From assembly GCA_019636515.1 (NCBI GenBank), contig JAHBXI010000001.1, positions 868,001 to 932,000 of the forward strand: a stretch of DNA of 64,000 bases, given 5' to 3'. Source of the stretch: Phycisphaeraceae bacterium (GTDB taxonomy: Bacteria > Planctomycetota > Phycisphaerae > Phycisphaerales > UBA1924). This document shows positions 33,069-41,165 of the stretch, one piece after another; the first letter of the stretch is position 1; the number at the start of each line of letters is the position of its first letter. Position numbers and translations under genes: made by a program. The notes beneath the pieces were generated by a model. That model saw only the letters and a list, made by a program, of their open reading frames with translations. It made no database searches and had not been told where the DNA came from.

Positions 33069-34664
33069 CTACGTGCCGAGGTTTGGCTCGAACTTGGCGG
33101 GATCAATCCAGAATTGCTCCGCGCAGTGCCGACAGCAAAAGCCGATGATGCGGCCGCGATGGATGATGACAAAGTCCGGATCGACCGGCTTGCCGGCGAC
33201 CGGGCAGAGGGTGTTGAAAGGCTTGAGCGTTGACGCGGCGGCCGTATCGGAACCAGGCGCCGCCGCGTGGGCATCACCGCCAAGCGTGATGGGGCCTTCG
33301 ACCTGGACAGGTGCATCGTCGGGTCGGTCGCCGGTCTCGATGATGAGCGAATCTCGACCGGATCTCAACCCGTTCGCGGCTTCGGGGGTGATGCCGGTGC
33401 GCCAGAGGTTGATGCGTGCGAGGGAAGGGATGTCCCTGAAGTGTTCGACGGCGGCATCCGTGAGACGGGTCCGGGCGAGGATGAGTTCTTCGAGGCGGGG
33501 GTGTGAACGCAAGGCGGCAACGCCCGCATCGGTCACGGCGGTGTCGCGAAGTTCAAGCCGGCGAAGGTTGGGCATGCGGGCAATGGCGGACAGAGCGCGA
33601 TCGGTGATGGCGGATCGAGAGAGGGAAAGTTCGGCGATGTGGTCATTGATGGGGGTGAGGAGGGATTCGATATCGCCATCGGTGATGGTGGGCGCGACGG
33701 CGGCGAAGTCGATCCAGAGAAGGTTGGAGTCGCGTTCGACGGGCTCGACATGGGCGAGGCGGTGGCGCAGGGCGACGAGGGCGTCGGCCGATGGCGGGGC
33801 GAGGGAGGGGGAGGGGGATGCTCGCGGCGCGGGCTCGGCGGTAATGGAGGGCGACGCGGTGCTCGCCAATGCACCGTGTTCGTGGAAAGGAAGCAAGAAC
33901 GGGGTGTCAAAGGACGCCCCGGCAGTGATCCACGTTTCGATGGCGAGGATTTCCTCGGGTGTGGGCTGGGGCTTGGACTTCGGGGGCATGCGGTCCTTGT
34001 GGTCGATGGGGAGGCTGAGCCGGCGAAGGATCTCGCTTGAAGCGGGATCGGCGGGAAGGATGACAGCGCCGTGCTTTCCGCCCGTGATGATCGCCTCGGG
34101 AGTATGGAGCGCCAAGCCGCCCCTGGCGCGGCTCTGTCCGTGGCAATCGCCGCAGCGGGATTGAAGGATGGGCGCGATGGCGGTGGCGAAAGTGGCGGCG
34201 GAGGAAGTCGGTTCAGAGGTCCGTGTCGGGATGGGAGCGCGAGCGGGTTGAAGAGGGGACGTGAGGAAATCGGCTCCGTGGGTGAGGGTGCCGCCGAGGT
34301 GTCCGGTGGGTATGAGGATGATGATCGCGAGTGCGAGGGAGGAGCGGAAGAGGATCCGGCGCTTGCGGGCATGGAGGATCGCGGTCAGCAGGCAGACGGC
34401 GGCGAAGGCGATGCCGAGGTAGAGGTGCTGGGTGAGCACGTCCCCGCCGTGGTTGCCCTCGAGACTGAGGACGTACCCCATGGCCGCGGCGAGAGCGGCA
34501 AAGACGCCGACGCACCAGACGAGCAGTCCGGTGACTTCACGCGCCGGTGGCCGGCGGCGGATGAGCGTGATGAACTCGACCGCGGCCAGTCCCGCGAGCA
34601 GCCCGATCGGGAGGTGGAGGACCAGGAGATGAAAGCGACCGAAGACTTGGAGCCACTGGAGCAC
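33069..34664 (-). CDS. membrane cytochrome c protein with LRR and YHS-like domains
   Basis: 531 residues with four parts. Residues 1-130: four membrane helices of the DUF2231 type (FHLLVLHLPIGLLAGLAAVEF). Residues 160-250: planctomycete cytochrome c domain with one haem site (SRCGDCHGQ) and the distal block KDRMPPKSKPQPTPEEILAIETWI. Residues 330-450: leucine-rich repeats (MPNLRRLELRDTAVTDAGVAAL and following). Residues 490-525: a YHS-like metal-binding domain (CPVAGKPVDPDF, GFCCRHCAEQF). It starts with GTG after GAAGGG and is the last gene of a three-gene unit. An electron-transfer role at the membrane is likely; the substrate is unknown. Confidence 0.85.
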   Translation of the reverse strand: MLQWLQVFGRFHLLVLHLPIGLLAGLAAVEFITLIRRRPPAREVTGLLVWCVGVFAALAAAMGYVLSLEGNHGGDVLTQHLYLGIAFAAVCLLTAILHARKRRILFRSSLALAIIILIPTGHLGGTLTHGADFLTSPLQPARAPIPTRTSEPTSSAATFATAIAPILQSRCGDCHGQSRARGGLALHTPEAIITGGKHGAVILPADPASSEILRRLSLPIDHKDRMPPKSKPQPTPEEILAIETWITAGASFDTPFLLPFHEHGALASTASPSITAEPAPRASPSPSLAPPSADALVALRHRLAHVEPVERDSNLLWIDFAAVAPTITDGDIESLLTPINDHIAELSLSRSAITDRALSAIARMPNLRRLELRDTAVTDAGVAALRSHPRLEELILARTRLTDAAVEHFRDIPSLARINLWRTGITPEAANGLRSGRDSLIIETGDRPDDAPVQVEGPITLGGDAHAAAPGSDTAAASTLKPFNTLCPVAGKPVDPDFVIIHRGRIIGFCCRHCAEQFWIDPAKFEPNLGT

Positions 34665-34674
34665 GCGCGACCCT

Positions 34675-36150
34675 TCAGGTGATGACGCCGGGGACGACTT
34701 TGCCGAAGACGTCGGTGAGGCGGAAGTCGCGGCCCTGATGCCGGTAGACTAGTTTTTCGTGATCGAGGCCGAGGAGGTGGAGGAGGGTGGCGTGCAGGTC
34801 GTGGACCTCGACGGGGTTTTCGAGGATGTTGTAGGAATAGTCGTCGGTGCGGCCGTAGGTGATGCCCGGCTTGACCCCTCCGCCGGCCATCCAGATGGTG
34901 AAACAGCGTGGGTGGTGGTCGCGCCCGTAGTTTTCCGGGGTGAGCACGCCCTGGCTGTAGACCGTTCGACCGAACTCCCCGGCCCACAGGACCAGGGTGT
35001 CGTCCAGGAGCCCGCGGCGGCGGAGGTCTCGGACGAGCGCGGCCTGGGGCTGATCGACGGCCTTGCTCTGCTGACGGATCTCGCCGGGGAGGTTGCCGTG
35101 CTGATCCCAGCCTCGCATGTAGAGTTGAATGAAGCGGACGCCGCGCTCCGCGAGACGACGGGCCAGGAGGCAGTTGGCGGCGAAGGTGCCCGGCGTACGA
35201 ACCTCGGGACCGTACATGGCGAGCGTTTCCTCGTCCTCGTCGGAGAAGTCGGTAAGTTCGGGTACGGACATCTGCATGCGGTAGGCCATCTCGTACTGGG
35301 CGATGCGGGCGCGGACATCGGGATCCAGGGAGCGCTCGGCCTCACGCTGGTTGAGTTCTCCGACGAGGTCGAGCATGCGCCGCCGGTCGGCGCGGGTGAC
35401 CCCGGCGGGGTCCCTGAGGTACAGAACCGGGTCGCCCGCGCTGCGCAACTTGCACCCTTGATGCTCGCTGGGGAGAAAGCCGCTTCCCCAGAACCGCGCC
35501 GAGAGGGCCTGCATGTTGCCGATGCCCTGCGAGATGAGCACGACGAAGGCGGGGAGGTTGGCGTTGGAACTGCCCAGCCCGTAACTGATCCACGATCCGA
35601 AGGAAGCCCGGCCGGGCTGCTGGCTGCCGGTCTGGAAGAAGGTGATGCCCGGCTCGTGGTTGATCGCCTCCGTGTGCATGGAGTGGATAAAGCACAGTTC
35701 GCGGGCGATCCCCGCGGTGTACGGCATGAGTTCGCTGATCCAGATGCCGTCCTGGTTGTTGGGATAGCGAGCGAACTTGAAGATCGACGGCGCCACGGGA
35801 AAGCGGTCCTGGCCGCTCGACATCCCGGTGAGACGCTGGCCCTGGCGGATCGAATCCGGAAGATCCTCGTTGAAGCGATGGCGAAGGCCGGGCTTGTGGT
35901 CCCAGAGGTCGATCTGGCTGGGAGCGCCCTCCATGTGCATGTAGATGACGCGCCTGGCTCGCGGACGGGCAGGCCGGCTGGGGAGATGGCTTGCCAGACC
36001 CGCGGTCCCTTCACCTGTCACCGGCGCAAGATTGGCCCGCACGAGAGAAGAGAGAGCCAGCGCGCCGAGCCCCGAGCCGATCCAGCCGGCGCTGGTGCCG
36101 AAGAACCGGCGGCGGGTGATGTTGAGGAAATGCTCTTCGGCGGGGTGCAT
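34675..36150 (-). CDS. DUF1501 protein with Tat signal
   Basis: 491 residues. A twin-arginine motif (TRRRFFGTSAGWIGSGLGALAL) begins the protein, so it is exported folded. The body is DUF1501, an alkaline-phosphatase/sulfatase-like fold known mainly from planctomycetes: YMHMEGAPSQIDLWDHKP, LWAGEFGRTVYSQG, GRDHHPRCFTIWMAGGGV and TYGRTDDYSYNILENPVEVHDLHATLLHLLGLDH. Its usual partner, a PSCyt1/PSD1 protein, is encoded three bases upstream. Function in the family is not established. Confidence 0.93.
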   Translation of the reverse strand: MHPAEEHFLNITRRRFFGTSAGWIGSGLGALALSSLVRANLAPVTGEGTAGLASHLPSRPARPRARRVIYMHMEGAPSQIDLWDHKPGLRHRFNEDLPDSIRQGQRLTGMSSGQDRFPVAPSIFKFARYPNNQDGIWISELMPYTAGIARELCFIHSMHTEAINHEPGITFFQTGSQQPGRASFGSWISYGLGSSNANLPAFVVLISQGIGNMQALSARFWGSGFLPSEHQGCKLRSAGDPVLYLRDPAGVTRADRRRMLDLVGELNQREAERSLDPDVRARIAQYEMAYRMQMSVPELTDFSDEDEETLAMYGPEVRTPGTFAANCLLARRLAERGVRFIQLYMRGWDQHGNLPGEIRQQSKAVDQPQAALVRDLRRRGLLDDTLVLWAGEFGRTVYSQGVLTPENYGRDHHPRCFTIWMAGGGVKPGITYGRTDDYSYNILENPVEVHDLHATLLHLLGLDHEKLVYRHQGRDFRLTDVFGKVVPGVIT

Positions 36151-36153
36151 GGG

Positions 36154-39100
36154 CTAGTCCTGGGTGATGGTGGCCGAGAGATTGAGAATCGCGTTCGCAA
36201 CCATCGTCCACGCGGCAAGTTCGGATTGGTCGATCCCCGGCGGGAGCGGTGATTCACCGATCTTCAGGAGGGACGCGGCGTCCTGGGGCGCCGTGGAATA
36301 ACGCTCCCGGAACGCGGCGAGAGATTGCATGAGCAGTGAGAGTTCGTCACCGCCGGGATCGCGGCCGGAGCATCGAAGGAACATGCGGCTCAGGCGGTCG
36401 CCGTCGGAGATGGGTTCGGCGAGCGTGCGCTGCGCCAGGACGCGGGCGGCCTCGACAAACTGCTCATCATTCCAGAGGGCAAGGGCCTGCAGGGGGGTGT
36501 TGGTGGCGATCCGGCGGATGGTGCAGAATTCCCGTGTCGGCGCGTCGAGGGTCATGAGAGAGGGAGGCGGGCAGGCACGCTTCCAGTAGGTGTAGAGGCT
36601 TCGACGCCAGAGGTCGGAGTCCTTGCCTCGCGTGTAATTCCTGGTGTTCGAGACGGGCATGGCGACTTCCTGCCAGAGGCCGTCGGGCTGGTATGGCTTG
36701 ACGGATGGTCCGCCGAGTCTCTCGACCAGGAGTCCCGAGACGTAGAGCGCCTGATCGCGGATCTGCTCGGCGGTAAGGCGGCGTCGGGGGAATGAGGAAA
36801 GCAGGCGGTTGTCGGGGTCTCGCTCGCGCTGGTCGGGGCGAAGCCGCGACGACTGCCGGTAGGTGCTGCTGGTGACCAGGATCCGGAACACGTGCCGCAC
36901 GTCCCAGCCGGATTCGCGGAACTCGACGGCGAGCCAATCGAGAAGTTCGGGATGGCTGGGCCATTCTCCCTGCATGCCGAAGTCCTCGCTCGTGGCGACA
37001 ATGCCGGTCCCGAAGAGCATTTCCCAGAAGCGGTTGACCGCGACCCTGGCGACAAGCGGGTTGTCGTCGGAGGTCATCCACCGCGAGAGTCCGAGGCGGT
37101 CGGAGGGCATGTCATCGGCGAGTTTTCCCAGGGAGGCGGGGACGGCGCGGCGCACCGGCCTGTCCAGGTCGGGCTGGTCGTACGCGCCGCGTGTGAGCAC
37201 ATAGGTATCTCGCGGCGTGGGCAGTTCCTTCATCACCATCGTCAACGGGACCTGCGACTCGGTGGACGCGAGTTCCCGCTCGAGACCGGCGATACGTTCG
37301 CGGCTGGCGCGGTACGTCCGTGAAAAGGCGAGTTTCCAGGCGTGATCAAACCGAGAGCGCAGGCCGGGGGTCATGGCAAATCCCGGGAGCAAGCCCGAGG
37401 CGAGTTCGCCCGACAACTCATCCGGCCGCGGCAACACACGGAAGTAAAACCCGGCCGGGCCGCCGGTGTTGACGACCTTGAAGACAAGCGTGTTGACCCC
37501 GCGATTGAGTTGGAGGCTCGCGCGATCCTGATCGGCGGCGAGGGAACGATCGATGCGGTTGGACGCGGCCTCGGCGGTGTTGATGAAGAGTCGGAAGCCG
37601 TCGTCGCTCCCCAGTGAGAGATCAATTGACCGGGCGGTCGGGGAGAAGATCCGGCGGCCGACGTAGGTGGCGTTCGTGCCATCGCCGAAGTTGTTCAGTC
37701 TCCCGTCGCGAAGGCCCTGGTCGTACCGCCAATACTGGTTGCCCGAGCCGAAATTCCTGGCAAGGTCGATGGAGGCTTCCAACTCGGGACCAAACGCCGT
37801 CTCAAACGCGGCCTGGCCGGAGTCCGCGGGGAACGGGCCGACGAGGTACCAGCCGCTCGACGAGACGGGGAGAAATTCAAGCCCGTGTTCGCCGATCGAG
37901 CCGAGCGCGAGGCGTACCCGGCCGAGGGCGTGCCGCGGGTATATGGAGTTGTATTGCAGGCGGACGATAACCTCGGTACCGCCATGGAAGCCAAAGGGCT
38001 CCGCGGCAAGGAGCATCGCCGCGCGGCCATCGGTTCGCCGGTGCGCATCGACCGCCCATCCGAGATCGTCGGAAGTGTCCAGGACGTTCACGATGCGGTG
38101 GTCGCCGTCTTCCTGCTCGTGGTCGGCCCAGGCCCACGCGAGAGGCACGTTCACCCGCCGGTCGGGGTCGGCCACGGAGACCGCCTGGACTTCGACGCCG
38201 GTGAGCACGGCGTTGCCGTTCTCCGAGCGCCCGATACGGCCGTGGGGCAGCGACGGATCGGGGATGGCTTCGAGCGAGATCAGCCGCAGACCCGTGGCGT
38301 CGGTGCGCAGCGTGATGACATGCTCATCGTTCTCGGGGTTGGCGCCCGAGGCGAGGACCGAGCCGTCATGCTGCACGGCGAACGTCGCCGCGCCGGCGGC
38401 CTTGACAACCTGGGCGGGCGCCCAGGCAATCCCGGCTCGCGCGGGGAGACCATCGAGAAACGCCGACCGGGCCGCATCCTCCTGGGGATCCGGAGCATCG
38501 AGTTCCATCTTCGCGGCGGAGAGACGCTCGCGGAGGCCGGCGAGAACACGCTCCTGCTCGGGGCTGGGAACGGCGATGAACGGCTCGAACGCGCGGTTGG
38601 AGTCGGGGAGTTGAGAGTACAGCCCCGGCTCATCGACGGAGTTGAAGAAGGCATAGAAACCGTAGAAATCCTCGTGGGAGACCGGGTCGTACTTATGGTC
38701 ATGGCAGCGTGCACAGCCGAGCGTGAGGCCGAGGAAGACCGAGCCGGTGGTCGCCGCGCGATCCACGGCGTACTCGACGATGTACTCCTCGGGAATCGCG
38801 CCGCCCTCATCGGTCATGACATGGTTTCGGTTGAAGCCGCTGGCGATCTTCTGGTCCCGGGTTGCGTCCGGGATAAGGTCGCCGGCGACCTGCTCGGTCA
38901 GGAAGCGGTCGAAACGCATGTTGTCGCGCAGGGCGCTCAGGACCCAGTCACGCCAGGGCCAGATCTGACGGCCCGCATCCGTGTGGATGCCGTTGGTGTC
39001 GGCGTAGCGGGCGGCATCGAGCCATGGACCGGCCATGCGCTCCGCGTAGCGCGTGCGATACGGCTCGGCGGTCAGGAGTCGATCGACAAGGCGCTCATAC

Positions 39101-39795
39101 GCATCGGACCGGCGGTCCAGGTGGAACTCGTCGATTTCCTCGGGCGTCGGGGGCAAGCCCGTGAGATCGAGGAAGACACGCCGCAGGAGGGTCGCCCTGT
39201 CGGCCTCGGGGGAGGGGGTCACCCCTTCTCGCTCAAGACGGGCGAGGATGAATCGGTCAACGTCGTTGCGGCACCACTGGGCATCGCGCACCGGCGGGAG
39301 CGATCCGCGAACCGGCGCGACAAAGGCCCAGTGCGGCTCGTACGGCGCGCCCTGGGCGATCCATCGGTGGAGCAACCCTTGCTCCCTCTCCGAGAGAGAT
39401 CGCCTGTTCGCGCTCGGTGGAGGCATCTGCTCGTCGGGGTCGTGGCTGGTGACCCGGCGCCAGAGTTCGCTCCTCTCCGGGTCTCCAGGAACCACAACAG
39501 GGCCGTCGGGGCGGCTCGCCAGGAGGCCCTCCCGGAGGTCGAGTCGAAGATCCGCCTTTCGCTGCGCCGAATCCTGGCCGTGGCACGTGAAGCAGCGATC
39601 GGAGAGGATGGGGCGTATGTCGCGGCCGTAGCGGATCGGCTCGGCCGCCGCATGATCGGAGGCCGCCGCCGGCTCTCCGCCGCCTCGCGCGTTGCTCACG
39701 CCGCTCTTGACTATGAATCTCGGACCCGCCGTCGCGAGCAATGCGAGGAAGAGGATGGCGATGATCCAGGTTCGCGGTGCCGCGCTCGATTCCAT
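36154..39795 (-). CDS. PSCyt1-DUF1549-DUF1553 (PSD1) cytochrome protein
   Basis: 1213 residues from ATG 39795, preceded by GAGG. An N-terminal membrane/signal helix is followed by the planctomycete cytochrome C (DRCFTCHGQDSAQRKADLRLDLRE, one haem), then DUF1549 with GPWLDAARYADTNGIHTD and FLTEQVAGDLIPDATRDQKIASGFNRNH. A central insert (about residues 640-830) resembles a PA14-type domain (LGSDDGFRLFINTAEA). DUF1553 follows with RVAVNRFWEMLFGTGIVATSEDFGMQGEWPSHPELLDWLA and REFCTIRRIATNTPLQALALWND. These proteins are nearly confined to planctomycetes and relatives. It is the first gene of an operon with the DUF1501 and DUF2231-cytochrome genes. Confidence 0.93.
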   Translation of the reverse strand: MESSAAPRTWIIAILFLALLATAGPRFIVKSGVSNARGGGEPAAASDHAAAEPIRYGRDIRPILSDRCFTCHGQDSAQRKADLRLDLREGLLASRPDGPVVVPGDPERSELWRRVTSHDPDEQMPPPSANRRSLSEREQGLLHRWIAQGAPYEPHWAFVAPVRGSLPPVRDAQWCRNDVDRFILARLEREGVTPSPEADRATLLRRVFLDLTGLPPTPEEIDEFHLDRRSDAYERLVDRLLTAEPYRTRYAERMAGPWLDAARYADTNGIHTDAGRQIWPWRDWVLSALRDNMRFDRFLTEQVAGDLIPDATRDQKIASGFNRNHVMTDEGGAIPEEYIVEYAVDRAATTGSVFLGLTLGCARCHDHKYDPVSHEDFYGFYAFFNSVDEPGLYSQLPDSNRAFEPFIAVPSPEQERVLAGLRERLSAAKMELDAPDPQEDAARSAFLDGLPARAGIAWAPAQVVKAAGAATFAVQHDGSVLASGANPENDEHVITLRTDATGLRLISLEAIPDPSLPHGRIGRSENGNAVLTGVEVQAVSVADPDRRVNVPLAWAWADHEQEDGDHRIVNVLDTSDDLGWAVDAHRRTDGRAAMLLAAEPFGFHGGTEVIVRLQYNSIYPRHALGRVRLALGSIGEHGLEFLPVSSSGWYLVGPFPADSGQAAFETAFGPELEASIDLARNFGSGNQYWRYDQGLRDGRLNNFGDGTNATYVGRRIFSPTARSIDLSLGSDDGFRLFINTAEAASNRIDRSLAADQDRASLQLNRGVNTLVFKVVNTGGPAGFYFRVLPRPDELSGELASGLLPGFAMTPGLRSRFDHAWKLAFSRTYRASRERIAGLERELASTESQVPLTMVMKELPTPRDTYVLTRGAYDQPDLDRPVRRAVPASLGKLADDMPSDRLGLSRWMTSDDNPLVARVAVNRFWEMLFGTGIVATSEDFGMQGEWPSHPELLDWLAVEFRESGWDVRHVFRILVTSSTYRQSSRLRPDQRERDPDNRLLSSFPRRRLTAEQIRDQALYVSGLLVERLGGPSVKPYQPDGLWQEVAMPVSNTRNYTRGKDSDLWRRSLYTYWKRACPPPSLMTLDAPTREFCTIRRIATNTPLQALALWNDEQFVEAARVLAQRTLAEPISDGDRLSRMFLRCSGRDPGGDELSLLMQSLAAFRERYSTAPQDAASLLKIGESPLPPGIDQSELAAWTMVANAILNLSATITQD

Positions 39796-39988
39796 CTCTA
39801 CCTCGGAACGACCGAACAAACTGCGTATGGGAACCGCGCCGCGGGTATGTGGCGGCCGAGTTTCATGCTACCAGGCACGACGCCCGATCGCAATGCCGCC
39901 TGACTTGCGAGCGGGCTTTTCAGCGGAATACATGCGAAGGCCGACATCCCGCTGGCGGTTGGGACAAGGCCCCGGTACGCTGGCGGAG

Positions 39989-41089
39989 ATGGGTGCATTG
40001 AGGAAATCCACGGAACAATCGGCCATTACGAGCCGGGCGGCCATCACCAGCCGGGCGGCGATCACGCGTCGGGGCTTTGTCGGCGCGACACTGGCGGCGA
40101 TCGCGTCCCGTCTTGATGCCGCGCCGTTTGTTCGGACCAGCCGGAAATCCGGGCTTGAGAACCCGATTCTCGGGGTGGGCGAGCACCGCTACGAGTGCCT
40201 GCACGATTGGCTGACTCCTCCGGATGGCCTTGCCTGGGGAGACACGCACGGCTTGGCGCAGGACCAGGCCGGCCGGATCTACGTCGCGCACACGGTGCAT
40301 CCATCCAGTTCCGGGTCGCAGGCGGTGGTGGTGTACGACGAGGACGGCCGGTTTCTGTCGGCATGGGGGGACGCCTTCCGCGGTGGGGCGCACGGCCTGG
40401 ATGTGCGTCGGGAGAGCGATGGCGAGTTCTTGTACCACTGCGACACCAGCCGACGCCTGGTTGTAAAAACCGACCTCTCGGGAGAGGTGGCCTGGCAGGC
40501 CGGGTGGCCCCAAGAGTCGGGAAAGTACGAGGCGCCGGAGCGGTATTGCCCGACGAACGTCGCGTTCCTGCCCGGCGGCGACCTGCTGGTGGGCGACGGC
40601 TACGGATCGTCGTACATACACCGATACACCGCCGACGGAGCCTACGTCAGGACGATCATCGGGCCAGGGGCGGACAAGGGGCAGGTGTCGTGCCCGCACG
40701 GTCTATGGATCGATGAGCGATCGGGTTCGCCGCGCCTGATCGTCGCCGATCGCGGCAATCGGCGCATCCAGGTCTTCACGCTCGAGGGCGAGCACGTCGG
40801 CTTCGTGACCGACGGCGTGCGTTTGCCGTGCCACTTCAAGGTGCGCGGCGATACGCTGCTGGCGCCGGACCTGGAGAGCGTTGTGACGCTGCTCGACGGG
40901 GACAACAAGGTCATCGTCCATCTGGGTGACGGACACCCCAGCGGGCTTCGTGGCCAGCCGCGCGCGAACTTCATGCCCGGGAAGTTCATCCATCCGCACA
41001 CGGCGATCTTCCTGCACGGCGGTGACATCCTGGTCGCCGAATGGGTGCCGATCGGGCGGATCACTCGGCTGCGGCGCCTGGGCGCCTGA
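39989..41089 (+). CDS. Tat-exported NHL-repeat beta-propeller protein
   Basis: 366 residues from ATG 39989. The N-terminus holds a tandemly repeated AITSRA segment leading into the Tat motif TRRGFVGATLAAIA, so export by Tat is predicted. The body is a six-bladed NHL propeller, with repeats such as GDTHGLAQDQAGRIYVAHT, PTNVAFLPGGDLLVGDGYG and PHGLWIDERSGSPRLIVADRGNRRIQVFTLEG; it resembles the lyase half of peptidylglycine amidating enzymes. No catalytic assignment is made. It is divergent from the cytochrome operon; the 190-base spacer shows no obvious element. Confidence 0.82.
   Translation: MGALRKSTEQSAITSRAAITSRAAITRRGFVGATLAAIASRLDAAPFVRTSRKSGLENPILGVGEHRYECLHDWLTPPDGLAWGDTHGLAQDQAGRIYVAHTVHPSSSGSQAVVVYDEDGRFLSAWGDAFRGGAHGLDVRRESDGEFLYHCDTSRRLVVKTDLSGEVAWQAGWPQESGKYEAPERYCPTNVAFLPGGDLLVGDGYGSSYIHRYTADGAYVRTIIGPGADKGQVSCPHGLWIDERSGSPRLIVADRGNRRIQVFTLEGEHVGFVTDGVRLPCHFKVRGDTLLAPDLESVVTLLDGDNKVIVHLGDGHPSGLRGQPRANFMPGKFIHPHTAIFLHGGDILVAEWVPIGRITRLRRLGA
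40022..40075 (+). repeat. three 18-bp tandem repeats in the Tat leader
   Basis: Units begin at 40022, 40040 and 40058. The first two differ by two bases; the third has diverged and carries the twin arginine itself. In protein they read AITSRA twice and then AITRRG, so the true Tat motif seems to be a mutated copy of the repeat. Confidence 0.75.
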
Positions 41090-41110
41090 GGTTGCGATCG
41101 GCACGTCGCC

Positions 41111-41134
41111 GCCTGGCTTGTCGCCTGGCTTGTC
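41111..41134. repeat. two 12-bp tandem repeats
   Basis: GCCTGGCTTGTC occurs twice in a row in the 76-base convergent spacer between the NHL gene and the helicase gene. No function is visible; there is no copy of the tRNA end that would mark an integration boundary. Confidence 0.6.
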
Positions 41135-41165
41135 GCCAAGACCCCGAGTTGCGCCCCCAAGCCTC

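Noticed and set aside
37885..39903. Plus-strand open frame of 672 codons
   Set aside because: Antisense to the PSD1 cytochrome gene; composition is a mirror of that gene and has no recognisable domain.
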